Origin: Rhizobium sp. SL86
GTDB taxonomy: Bacteria; Pseudomonadota; Alphaproteobacteria; Rhizobiales; Rhizobiaceae
Assembly: GCF_026672545.1 (NCBI RefSeq)
Contig: NZ_JAPPRJ010000002.1
Location: forward strand, 509,001 to 573,000
Length of the DNA: 64,000 nt
Reading direction: 5' to 3'
Of this stretch, positions 20,124-28,174 are shown piece by piece. The first letter of the stretch is position 1, and every line of letters starts with the position of its first letter. Below the pieces are notes generated by a model. The model saw nothing but the letters and a program-made list of their open reading frames with translations. It had not been told where the DNA came from and made no database searches. Made by a program: the position numbers and the translations under genes.

Positions 20124-21029
20124 TCAGACCCTTTCCTGCGTGCCGCGCGCGGCAATCAGCCCTTGCGGACGGAAGAGGAGAACGAGGATGACGGCGCCAT
20201 AAACAAAGGCGTCGCGAAAAGGCCGGGCATCGACAGGTAGGATGACCTGCATGACGACAGAGGCCGCCCCCAGAGCAAAACCTGCCAGTACAGCACCGGA
20301 GAGACTGCCGAGACCCCCGATCACGGTCGCAATGAAGGCCATCAGCATGATTGAGGAACCCATCTGGATGTCCGCGGTGCCCGTTTGGCTGACGAAGATC
20401 AGCGAGATCGCACCGGCCAGTGCACCCGATAGGGCAAATGCCCCCATGATAACCCGGTTCGCCCGTACCCCCAGCATGCGCGCCATCGAGAAGTTTTCCG
20501 CCGCCGCCCGCATTTCCAAGCCGAACCGTGTTTGACGGAGGAAAAATGTCAGGCCGAGCAGGATCAGGACGGTAACAATGATCGTGATGATCTGGAGAAG
20601 CGGAAGGCGTGCACCGAATATCTCCACCGGTTGGGATAACATTGGCAGAAGGGAGATCGACTTCGGCCGGCTCGTGAAGAGCATCAGCAGAAAATAGCGG
20701 ATGACGAAGCCGAGCGCGAAGGAGGCGATCATCATTGTTGCGGGATTGGCGCGCCGGAAACGGCGGAAGACGACGATTTCACACAGAACCGAAAGGGCAG
20801 CCCCGACGCTGAGGACCAGCGGGATCAGCAGATACCAGGGCAGTTGCCCTGCAAAGACAATCGCCATGGCATCGGTGGAAGGCCACAACAGTGCAAAGAC
20901 GCAGAAGGCGATCACGTCGCCATGGGCAAAGTTGACGAGACGCATCACTCCGAAGATCAGCGCAATGCCAAGCGCGCCAAGCGCATAGAGCGAGCCAAGG
21001 GAGAGAGAGTCGAAGACGATTTGAAGCAT
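20124..21029 (-). CDS. branched-chain-type ABC transporter permease (LivH-like)
   Basis: Inner-membrane permease with the LivH pattern: SLGSLYALGALGIALIFGVMRLVNFAHG near the N terminus, MRAAAENFSMARMLGVRANRV as the cytoplasmic coupling loop, and VIGGLGSLSGAVLAGFALG. The chosen ATG starts one base after the LivF-like stop, giving 301 aa. A start further upstream would overlap the ATPase gene. Heterodimer partner of the LivM-like protein. Confidence 0.92.
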   Translation of the reverse strand: MLQIVFDSLSLGSLYALGALGIALIFGVMRLVNFAHGDVIAFCVFALLWPSTDAMAIVFAGQLPWYLLIPLVLSVGAALSVLCEIVVFRRFRRANPATMMIASFALGFVIRYFLLMLFTSRPKSISLLPMLSQPVEIFGARLPLLQIITIIVTVLILLGLTFFLRQTRFGLEMRAAAENFSMARMLGVRANRVIMGAFALSGALAGAISLIFVSQTGTADIQMGSSIMLMAFIATVIGGLGSLSGAVLAGFALGAASVVMQVILPVDARPFRDAFVYGAVILVLLFRPQGLIAARGTQERV

Positions 21030-21030
21030 C

Positions 21031-21765
21031 TCAATGATCCTCGTATCCGAAATAGGCCGCCTGGATGGCCGCACCGTTGCCGAGTTCGCGCGCATTGCCG
21101 TCGAGAACGATCTGGCCGCCCCGCATCAACAGCATGCGTCCTCCAACCAGATCGGCGCGGGTGGCACTTTGTTCGACGATCAGCAGGGTGAGCGCACGCT
21201 GCGCCTGAAGTCCAATCAGGCGTTCATAAACCTGGTCTGTGATGTTAGGCGCCAGGCCGAGTGACGGTTCGTCGATGGCGATCAGTCGCGGATTGGTCAT
21301 CAGCGCGCGCCCGATGACCAGCATTTGCTGCTGTCCCCCAGAAAGAAGCCCGGCCTGACTGTTGCGGCGATCCTTCAGAATCGGGAAAGTCTGGTAGACC
21401 GCGTCCAGATCCTCGATGGCCTTGGTTCTCCAGTCCCGGTCTTTCTTTGCCATTCCCCTGCCAACCATGAGGTTTTCCTCAATTGTCAGCGAACCGAAGA
21501 CGTCGCGGCCTTCCGGGACCATCGAAAACCCGAGGCGGGCGATATCCTCGGGTGCACGGCCGGTGATATTGTAACCATCGAACTCAACGGTGCCGGCAGA
21601 TGCTGGCGTCGCGCCGGCAATCGCTCGCAGCAGGGATGATTTTCCCGCGCCGTTCGGTCCGGTAATAAAGACGGTATCTCCGTCCCGGATGGACAGCGAG
21701 ACACCGCGCACCGCGGTCAGGCGACCATAGCGGATTTCGAGATTGTTCAGGACGAGGAGGCTCAC
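21031..21765 (-). CDS. branched-chain-type ABC transporter ATP-binding protein (LivF-like)
   Basis: ABC ATPase of 244 aa with Walker A GPNGAGKSSLL near 37-47, signature LLSGGQQQMLVIGRALM, Walker B LIAIDEPSLGLAPNI, and the short LivF C terminus (YFGYEDH). Start overlaps the LivG-like stop by four bases (ATGA). It pairs with the LivG-like ATPase to energise the two permeases. Confidence 0.93.
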   Translation of the reverse strand: MSLLVLNNLEIRYGRLTAVRGVSLSIRDGDTVFITGPNGAGKSSLLRAIAGATPASAGTVEFDGYNITGRAPEDIARLGFSMVPEGRDVFGSLTIEENLMVGRGMAKKDRDWRTKAIEDLDAVYQTFPILKDRRNSQAGLLSGGQQQMLVIGRALMTNPRLIAIDEPSLGLAPNITDQVYERLIGLQAQRALTLLIVEQSATRADLVGGRMLLMRGGQIVLDGNARELGNGAAIQAAYFGYEDH

Positions 21766-22514
21766 AGCATCACCTCCTCAGCCGGCAGGGACGTTTCTGC
21801 GGCGGTGCCCATATAGGCATGCCGCACCTTTTCACTCTTGCGGATGTCGGCGGGCACACCCTCCTCGATCACCGCGCCGGAATCGAGCACGACGATATGG
21901 TCGCAGAGGCCGAGTACGAGACCGACGTTGTGTTCGATGATCAGCACGCCGCAGCCGAGGTCGCGGGCAATGCGCCGGACGAGGTTGGAAAGCTCGGTGG
22001 CTTCGGCAGCGCTCATGCCGGCTGCCGGTTCGTCAAGAAGTATGTAGGCGGGGCGGCCCATCAGTGCGCGACCGATAGCGACGCGGCGCTCGTCTGTATA
22101 GGGCAGTGTTCCGGCTATGCGGCTGCTGAGCGCGGAGATGCCTATCCAGTCCAGCATCGCTTCGGCCTCTGCCACAGCGGTGCGGCGGCTCATGCCGAGG
22201 CCGACGCCAGTGACCTCTAGATTGTCTATGACGGGCAGGTCGCGGAACAATCTGCCACTCTGGAAAGTGCGTGCAATGCCACGCCTGCGTACCTCGTGCG
22301 GCTTCAACCTGCCAAGTGGCTGTCCGTTCAAAATGACGGTGCCTTCCGTCGGTATCTGGAAACCGGTGAGCACATTGACGAGCGTTGTCTTGCCGGCACC
22401 GTTCGGCCCGATCAGTCCGCTGATATGACCGGACTGAATGCGAAGCGTGACAGATGACAAAGCCTTGAGCCCGGCAAAGGCCACAGAAACATATTCCGCG
22501 CTGAGATGACCCAT
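21762..22514 (-). CDS. branched-chain-type ABC transporter ATP-binding protein (LivG-like)
   Basis: ABC ATPase of 250 aa with Walker A GPNGAGKTTLVNVLTGF, the LivG-type RTFQSGRLFRDLPVIDNLEV segment, and Walker B YILLDEPAAGMS. The start ATG is placed by an AAGGAAAAGGGG purine run just upstream. It is the first gene after a 270-bp gap that separates the liv part from pxpC, so it may have its own promoter as well as read-through from the pxp genes. Confidence 0.93.
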   Translation of the reverse strand: MGHLSAEYVSVAFAGLKALSSVTLRIQSGHISGLIGPNGAGKTTLVNVLTGFQIPTEGTVILNGQPLGRLKPHEVRRRGIARTFQSGRLFRDLPVIDNLEVTGVGLGMSRRTAVAEAEAMLDWIGISALSSRIAGTLPYTDERRVAIGRALMGRPAYILLDEPAAGMSAAEATELSNLVRRIARDLGCGVLIIEHNVGLVLGLCDHIVVLDSGAVIEEGVPADIRKSEKVRHAYMGTAAETSLPAEEVML

Positions 22515-22735
22515 GGACCCCTTTTCCTTATTTGGCCGATGGCAAGGGGCACGCGACATCGGACCGTGTGACGGCCGATAAGAACGATCGCAATGTTCCC
22601 CTGTCGGTTCCGGCGATCTCTGCGGATCGCTCGAACACAAATTCCGCCGTTTGCCGGCGTCGTCTTGTCGTTGCGCGCGCCCGCTCTCATCACCAGGCGC
22701 GACGGGGGGCCGGCAGTGCCAACCATACCCCTCCC

Positions 22736-22761
22736 GGCTTCTGTTTCCTCTTCCAGAAGCC
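22736..22761. terminator. hairpin in pxpC-livG gap
   Basis: GGCTTCTG / CAGAAGCC is a perfect 8-bp stem with a ten-base loop, 24 bp beyond the pxpC stop. No T-run follows on the leftward strand, so it may be a processing or stability hairpin that lowers expression of the downstream liv genes rather than a full terminator. Nothing else recognisable was seen in the 270-bp gap. Confidence 0.4.
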
Positions 22762-22784
22762 CTTCATTCACTCCCGACCACCAT

Positions 22785-23756
22785 TCAGGTGGCTAGGAAT
22801 TCCTCCGCTTTGGCCAGCACGGACTTGCGTTCCGCTCTTGCCGTCAGCGCTTCTTCAAGCGTGACCGGCACGAATTTGGCCGGCGTATGTGGCTGTAGCT
22901 GCGCGATCCGGTCCATATCGGCTGAGATAACCACGCCCAGCATCATGTAACCGCCGCCGGATACCGCGTCGCGATGCAGAACGATCGGCTCCGTGCCGCT
23001 CGGTACCTGCACTGAGCCATACGGGTAGCAGGCATCGACGATGTTGGACGGGTCTGAACCGGCGCCAAACGGCTGCTCGCGTGACACGAACTCCAGTGCT
23101 GTGCCGCCCCGGAAGCGATAGCCGATTCGGTCTGCTTCCGGTGCGACCTTCCAAGTGTCCTCGAAGAAGCGTTTGCCGGCCGCTTCCGTGATCCGGTGCC
23201 AGTAGATGCCGGGCAACATCCGAAGCTCAATCGGACCTGTGGATGTTGCGCGCAGCGCCGTGGGAAGCGTGCGTCCGACCGTTCCAGAGCCGGAGCCGAC
23301 TGGAATTTCATCCCCAGCCTTTAGGACACGGCCCTCAAAGCCGCCAAGCGCACCGAGAACGTAGGTCGATCGTGAACCGAGAACGGCAGGCACGTCGATA
23401 CCGCCGGAAATCGCAATATAGGCGCGCGCGCCCGATTTCAGATAACCGAAGGACAGCCGGTCCCCGGACTTGACCGCGAAGCTTTGCCAGGTCGGATGTT
23501 CTTCGCCATTCACCTTGGGCGGTAGCTCGGCCCCGGTGACTGCGACGATTGCCGGCGCGGTGAATTCCAGCTCCGGGCCGAGGAAGGTTGCTTCCAACAC
23601 GGCGGCGCCCGGTTCGTTGCCGACGAGAAGATTGGCTATGCGCGTTGCGAAACGGTCCATGCCGCCGCCTTCCGGGATGCCGACGTGATAGTAGCCCGGG
23701 CGACCAAGGTCCTGGACCGATGTGGCGAGACCGGGAGAAATTACCTTAACGGCCAT
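22785..23756 (-). CDS. pxpC: 5-oxoprolinase subunit C (biotin-dependent carboxyltransferase family, KipA-like)
   Basis: PxpC with PxpB forms the part of the 5-oxoprolinase complex that couples ATP use to ring opening. This 323-aa protein has the family start VISPGLATSVQDLGRPGYYHVGIPEGGGMD, PAIVAVTGAELPPKVNG, the AYIAISGGIDVPAVLGSRSTY motif, and IVLHRDAVSGGGYMMLGVVIS. Its gene overlaps the pxpB stop by 11 bases, indicating a tight complex. Databases often call it allophanate hydrolase subunit 2 or biotin-dependent carboxyltransferase, which is notable given the biotin carboxylase and carrier genes in this operon. Confidence 0.92.
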   Translation of the reverse strand: MAVKVISPGLATSVQDLGRPGYYHVGIPEGGGMDRFATRIANLLVGNEPGAAVLEATFLGPELEFTAPAIVAVTGAELPPKVNGEEHPTWQSFAVKSGDRLSFGYLKSGARAYIAISGGIDVPAVLGSRSTYVLGALGGFEGRVLKAGDEIPVGSGSGTVGRTLPTALRATSTGPIELRMLPGIYWHRITEAAGKRFFEDTWKVAPEADRIGYRFRGGTALEFVSREQPFGAGSDPSNIVDACYPYGSVQVPSGTEPIVLHRDAVSGGGYMMLGVVISADMDRIAQLQPHTPAKFVPVTLEEALTARAERKSVLAKAEEFLAT

Positions 23757-24621
23757 TGAGAAGCTCCATCAGTTTCGCATTGGTGCCGTAGATATCGCGG
23801 TTGAATTCGCTGAGGCTGAAGGAGCAATCGCACACCGTCGGCTGCCAACGGTTGCCTTCGATCTCGTCCAAGGTTGCATCATATTCGTCGCGGGTGATCG
23901 ACTTGAACTTGACGATATCGCCCGGTTTGAACAGAGCCATGTCGTCAGTCAGATACCGCACGGTGCGGGTGGGGTCATAGATCGGAGCAGGTGTTACGCC
24001 ATACATCTGGTAACCACCTGCACCGCGCACCGAATAGATGGCTGCGAAACATCCGCCATGGCCGATCGTGAGCTTCGGCGTGTCGGTGCGCGGGCGCAGA
24101 TATTTCGGCGCTTCGATCTGCTTCTTGCGTTCGACCATCTGATAGAGCCAGGGTAGGCCGGCGACGAAACCCACCATCGAGACGAACCAGGGCTGGCCGG
24201 AATAGGCGGCGATGAACTCGTCGATCGTCGCGTAACCGTTGATCCGCGCAGAATATTCCAGATCGGTTGCGTTCGGATCCTGATGGCGTTCGCGAAATCG
24301 CATTTCCGTTTCGTGCGTCCAGGGGTCCTGAAAATAGACGGGCAGTTCGATGATACGCGTCTTCAACGTTGCGTCCGAGGTGGAAGCGGCGGCCTCCATC
24401 GATTGCAGTTCTTTCAGTAGGTCCTCCGGCGCTATCACATCCGGGTCGAAACGGATCTGGAAGCTGGCATTGGCGGGGCAGGTCTCGGTCACGCCGCGAA
24501 TGCCCGCGGCCCGTACGGCGTTGATCATCGAGAGGCCGGTGAAGAAGGAGGCAAGCGACATCTCTTCGGAAACCTCGCCGAAGATATGTTCGTCACCGCC
24601 GAAATTGTAGCGTATCGACAT
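23746..24621 (-). CDS. pxpB: 5-oxoprolinase subunit B (KipI/allophanate hydrolase subunit 1 family)
   Basis: Partner of PxpC. Family features seen are the GDEHIFGEVSEEMS start region, IIELPVYF, the FVAGLPWLYQM segment (variant of the usual GFxPGFxYL), and GHGGCFAAIYSVRGAGGYQMYGVTPAPIYDP. The start is the ATG following AAGGAGG (24626-24632) at four bases; a TTG one codon earlier is too close to that site. Length 291 aa is longer than the B. subtilis type (about 240 aa). It lies 12 bp after the biotin carboxylase gene. Confidence 0.9.
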   Translation of the reverse strand: MSIRYNFGGDEHIFGEVSEEMSLASFFTGLSMINAVRAAGIRGVTETCPANASFQIRFDPDVIAPEDLLKELQSMEAAASTSDATLKTRIIELPVYFQDPWTHETEMRFRERHQDPNATDLEYSARINGYATIDEFIAAYSGQPWFVSMVGFVAGLPWLYQMVERKKQIEAPKYLRPRTDTPKLTIGHGGCFAAIYSVRGAGGYQMYGVTPAPIYDPTRTVRYLTDDMALFKPGDIVKFKSITRDEYDATLDEIEGNRWQPTVCDCSFSLSEFNRDIYGTNAKLMELLNGR

Positions 24622-24633
24622 CAAACCTCCTTG

Positions 24634-25998
24634 TCAGCCAGCAAGCGCTGTCGCGTTGTCATTGAGCCAGCTTTCCAGCCAGCGGGTGTGCACGTCTCCG
24701 GCCTGCACCGACGGATCGGAGGCAAGTGCGATGAACAGCGGTTTCGTGGTCTTCACGTTGCCGATTTCGAGTTCGCGCAGTGCCCGTTTCAGCCGCGTCA
24801 TCGCGGCCTCGCGCGTTTCTGCGTGAATGATCAGCTTAGCGAGCATGGAATCGTAAAAGGGCGGTATCTGATATCCGCTGTAGAGCATGGCATCGAACCG
24901 CACGCCGGGTCCTCCCGGAATGTGCAGGTCACCGATCGTGCCTGGGAAGGGCGCAAAGTCCTTCGAAGGGTCCTCGGCATTCAGCCGAACCTCGATGGCA
25001 TGACCCTTGACGGTAACGTCGCTCTGCTTGAGCCTCAACGGCTCGCCGCCGGCGATCCTCAGCATTTCAGCGACGAGATCGATACCAGTGATGGCCTCCG
25101 TGACGGGATGTTCCACCTGAATCCGGGTGTTCATCTCGATGAAATAGAAGCGGTCCGCGTCGTCATCGTAGAGATATTCGACCGTTCCGGCACCAGAATA
25201 GCCCACCTCCTTGGCAAGAGCCACGGCCGAAGCGCAGAGTTCCTCGCGAAGTTCAGATGACAGCGCGCGTGATGGCGCTTCCTCCCAAACCTTCTGGCGG
25301 CGACGCTGCAGTGAGCATTCCCGCTCGTAGCAGTGGATGGCCTCCTTGCCATCGGCGAGCACCTGCACCTCGATATGCCGCGCTCGGCCGATGACTTTTT
25401 CCATATAGAGACCGCCGTCGCCGAAAGCGGCGAGCGCCTCGGCTGCCGCCTGCGGGAAAGCCTGCTCGAATTCACCAATTGCGTTTGCAATGCGAATGCC
25501 GCGACCCCCGCCGCCTGCCGCAGCCTTGATCATCACGGGAAAACCGGTCTGCGTCAGGGTCTGACGGGCGGCTTCGATACTGTCCAAGCGCCCTGTCGAG
25601 CCGGGAACCACAGGCAACCCCGCCTTCGCAGCTGCTATGCGGGCGGAAACCTTGTCACCCATCAACCGGATCGCATCGCCGGAGGGGCCAACAAAAGTGA
25701 GGCCAGCGGCCTTGACCGCATCGGAAAACATCGCGTTCTCCGCCAGGAAACCATACCCCGGATGAATACTGTCACACCCCGTGTCGTGAGCGGCGGCAAT
25801 AATTGCCTCGATGTTCAGATAGGATTTCTTGGCAGCCGGCGGACCGATATTCACGGCCTCGTCCGCGAGACGGACATGCAGGGCGTGTTCGTCAGCTGTC
25901 GAATAAACAGCAACGGTGGCGATCCCGAGATCCTGCGCCGCGCGGATGATGCGAACGGCGATCTCGCCACGATTGGCAACGAGAAGCTTCTTCAGCAT
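24634..25998 (-). CDS. accC: biotin carboxylase (AccC-like)
   Basis: ATP-grasp biotin carboxylase of 454 aa that carboxylates biotin on a carrier protein with bicarbonate and ATP. The opening MLKKLLVANRGEIAVRII, ATP-grasp loop KAAAGGGGRGIRIA near 158-170, EMNTRIQVEHPVTE and GHAIEVRLNAEDP are all present. It overlaps the carrier gene stop by one base. The usual acetyl-CoA carboxyltransferase genes accA/accD are absent here, so it more likely serves the pxp complex than fatty acid synthesis; this accC-pxp grouping recurs in bacteria. Confidence 0.92.
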   Translation of the reverse strand: MLKKLLVANRGEIAVRIIRAAQDLGIATVAVYSTADEHALHVRLADEAVNIGPPAAKKSYLNIEAIIAAAHDTGCDSIHPGYGFLAENAMFSDAVKAAGLTFVGPSGDAIRLMGDKVSARIAAAKAGLPVVPGSTGRLDSIEAARQTLTQTGFPVMIKAAAGGGGRGIRIANAIGEFEQAFPQAAAEALAAFGDGGLYMEKVIGRARHIEVQVLADGKEAIHCYERECSLQRRRQKVWEEAPSRALSSELREELCASAVALAKEVGYSGAGTVEYLYDDDADRFYFIEMNTRIQVEHPVTEAITGIDLVAEMLRIAGGEPLRLKQSDVTVKGHAIEVRLNAEDPSKDFAPFPGTIGDLHIPGGPGVRFDAMLYSGYQIPPFYDSMLAKLIIHAETREAAMTRLKRALRELEIGNVKTTKPLFIALASDPSVQAGDVHTRWLESWLNDNATALAG

Positions 25999-26231
25999 CA
26001 GCCGATTTCCGCCAACGGCGCGCCGGCCATCACCGGGTCTTCGTTATCGACAAGAAAGCGGATGCTCTTTCCTACAGCATCAGCCTTCACCTCATGGAAG
26101 GACTTCATCACCTCGATCAGGCCGATGACGTCGCCAACTGCAACATCGTCGCCATCGTTCTTGAAAGGTGGTGTCCCGGGCGAGGCGCTGCGATAGAAGG
26201 TGCCGGGCAGGGGAGAGAGAATTTGCGTCAT
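25998..26231 (-). CDS. accB: biotin carboxyl carrier protein (AccB-like), short form
   Basis: A 77-aa biotinyl domain only. It has the LSPLPGTFYRSASPGTPPF opening and the biotin-accepting Lys43 in EVMKSFHEV. The usual acceptor tetrapeptide is AMKM; here it is VMKS, a departure on both sides of the lysine. A long N-terminal Pro/Ala-rich region, normal in housekeeping AccB, is missing. It lies between pxpA and the biotin carboxylase gene, 69 bp after pxpA. Confidence 0.88.
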   Translation of the reverse strand: MTQILSPLPGTFYRSASPGTPPFKNDGDDVAVGDVIGLIEVMKSFHEVKADAVGKSIRFLVDNEDPVMAGAPLAEIG

Positions 26232-26300
26232 ATCGATCTCCGGATCACGTCGTGAAAAATGGAGCACTCTTGAGAATCGCCTCTTGGGCGGTTGCTGATG

Positions 26301-27023
26301 TCAGTGCCAGGGGGCGATCGCGCTGCGAACAGCCTTGGCGATATCAATTGCATTGGGCGTATCCGAATGCACGCAGATCGTCTCACAGCGGACAGGGAAG
26401 AAGCTGCCGTCAGCCGCCGTCCCCTTGCCGTCCGTCAAGGCTCGCACGCAACGCTGCGCCATCACATCGGGGTCCATCGCATCGTGTTCGCGGGTCACAA
26501 TCAAGGCGCCACCCGGCGCATAATCCAGATCGCAGTAGAATTCCGCAGTGAACGGTATGCCACGTTGCTGATAGACGGTTTCATGCAGCGTACCGGTCAT
26601 GCCGAACAGCGGAACACCGAATATTTCGGCGGCGTCGCAGATCGCATGTGCTACTTCTTCCTGACGCGCCGCCATGCCGTAAAGGCTGCCATGTGGCTTG
26701 ATGTGATTGAGGTGCATGCCTTCGGCTTTGAGAAAGCCGACCAATGCACCGACCTGGTAGATAACCGAGTTGGCAATCTCCTGGCGGCTCATCTTCATTT
26801 CGCGGCGGCCGAAACCTTGCAGGTCGGGAAGTGACGGATGTGCGCCAACCTTCACGCCATGCGTTTTTGCGCTGACTACGGTCTTGCGCATATGATCCGG
26901 ATCGGAGGCATGGAAACCGCAGGCGACATTCGCCGCATCAATCAGCGGCATCATCCCGGCGTCGTCGCCCAGCCTGTAAAGGCCAAAGCTCTCCCCCATG
27001 TCACAGTTGAGTGTGACAGTCAT
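26301..27023 (-). CDS. pxpA: 5-oxoprolinase subunit A (LamB/YcsF family), operon copy
   Basis: First gene of the leftward pxpA-accB-accC-pxpB-pxpC-liv operon; 240 aa. LamB/YcsF motifs are TVTLNCDMGESFG, ACGFHASDP, VGAHPSLPD, GFGRREM, IKPHGSLYGMAA and ICVHSDTPNA. It has SLYG where the solitary paralogue has IVYG, the commoner form of that motif. Start is the ATG preceded by AGAGGGG at about eight bases; longer in-frame extension would cross the promoter and enter the LysR gene. The 44-bp element lies 70 bp upstream. Confidence 0.93.
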   Translation of the reverse strand: MTVTLNCDMGESFGLYRLGDDAGMMPLIDAANVACGFHASDPDHMRKTVVSAKTHGVKVGAHPSLPDLQGFGRREMKMSRQEIANSVIYQVGALVGFLKAEGMHLNHIKPHGSLYGMAARQEEVAHAICDAAEIFGVPLFGMTGTLHETVYQQRGIPFTAEFYCDLDYAPGGALIVTREHDAMDPDVMAQRCVRALTDGKGTAADGSFFPVRCETICVHSDTPNAIDIAKAVRSAIAPWH

Positions 27024-27093
27024 CGTATATGAACCCCTCTTTATGCTGCCGTCTTTGCGGCGTTGCACAAATCTTTGCGCAGCTTGCTGAACT

Positions 27094-27137
27094 TGTGAAA
27101 TAGTAGTTTTTAGAATGTAATATCGAAAAAACAGATA
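27094..27137 (-). promoter_or_regulatory. 44-bp pxpA control element, copy 2
   Basis: Located in the gap between divergent pxpA and LysR genes, 70 bp before the pxpA ATG and 21 bp before the LysR TTG. It matches 39 of 44 positions of the element at 16550-16593; mismatches fall in the middle, while both ends (TGTGAAATAGT and the 17-mer TATCGAAAAAACAGATA) are exact. The 17-mer has a TATC-N9-GATA dyad with T-N11-A. Location next to the LysR gene makes that protein the natural binder and suggests autoregulation. Confidence 0.78.
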
Positions 27138-27158
27138 ATTCGAAAAAGGGGTCAAAAA

Positions 27159-28064
27159 TTGAGTATAACATTGAAACAAATGGATTATTTTATTGCAACC
27201 GCCGAGAGCGGTCAGGTAAGTCATGCAGCTATTAATCTCAATATCTCTCAATCAGCTGTCACCGCTGCGATCAAATCCCTTGAGATTGAACTGGGTGTTA
27301 AGCTGTTTGAGAGGACCCATTCCGGCGTACGACTGACAATGGAGGGTTCGCGCTTTTTGGAGCGTGCGCGGGCGATCAACGGTGCCGTTGCCGCCGCGGT
27401 GCGAAGTCCGCTGCGCGACCGGACCGAGTTTTCCGGCAAAGTTCGGATAGGCATGACTTACACGGTCATCGGCTACTTCATGTCGAAATATTACTCGCGT
27501 TTTCTGAAAACCTACCCGCAGATCTCGGTCGAGATCGAGGAACTGTCGCGGCCTTTGCTTGAGAAGAAATTGGCGCGGGGCGACGTCGATATCGCGCTGA
27601 TGCTGATCTCCAACCTGGAAAACCGGGACGAACTGGATCATGAACTTCTGTTGCGCTCCAGCCGCCGTTTGTGGCTGGCGGCGGATCATCCCTTGCTGTC
27701 TCGCAGCGAGATCAGTCTTTCCGATGTCGCAAAAGAAGACTACGTGATGCTGACGGTTGACGAGGCGAGCAACACTGCTGGTCGTTATTGGGAAACGACA
27801 GGCCTTGCGCCGCAGGTCGTCCTGACGACAAGTTCGGTCGAAGCTGTCCGCTCACTGGTGGCTGCAGGGGTCGGGGTGACTATCCTGTCTGACATGGTGT
27901 ACCGGCCCTGGTCTCTCGATGGCCAAAGGATCGAATTGCGAAGGCTCGTTGAGCCGATCCCGAGTATGGATGTCGGATTGGCATGGGCGCGCAAGAGTCC
28001 CATTCCGCCGGCTGCCACCACCTTTCGTTCGTTCATGTCCGTCACGATGGGCGGCGGCGGCTGA
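27159..28064 (+). CDS. LysR family transcriptional regulator of the pxp operon
   Basis: 301-aa LysR protein. HTH at about 19-38 (QVSHAAINLNISQSAVTAAI), linker helix, then a periplasmic-binding-like effector domain (SPLRDRTEFSGKVRIGMTYTVIGYF). The start is a TTG seven bases after AAGGGG (27146-27151), chosen because MSITLKQMDYFIAT matches the family N terminus; an ATG at 27180 would cut the first helix. Divergent from pxpA. The early part of the gene is noticeably AT-rich compared with neighbours. Likely activator responding to 5-oxoproline or glutamate-related ligand (inference). Confidence 0.9.
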   Translation: MSITLKQMDYFIATAESGQVSHAAINLNISQSAVTAAIKSLEIELGVKLFERTHSGVRLTMEGSRFLERARAINGAVAAAVRSPLRDRTEFSGKVRIGMTYTVIGYFMSKYYSRFLKTYPQISVEIEELSRPLLEKKLARGDVDIALMLISNLENRDELDHELLLRSSRRLWLAADHPLLSRSEISLSDVAKEDYVMLTVDEASNTAGRYWETTGLAPQVVLTTSSVEAVRSLVAAGVGVTILSDMVYRPWSLDGQRIELRRLVEPIPSMDVGLAWARKSPIPPAATTFRSFMSVTMGGGG

Positions 28065-28174
28065 GGTCATGCCTGCTGCATGGTCGGCATTGAGCTGCCG
28101 CACGCAACATTCCATTCTGCGGCCGCTCTCGCCGAACGCGCGTTGGCCTTGGTCACACAATGCGGCTGATCCTC

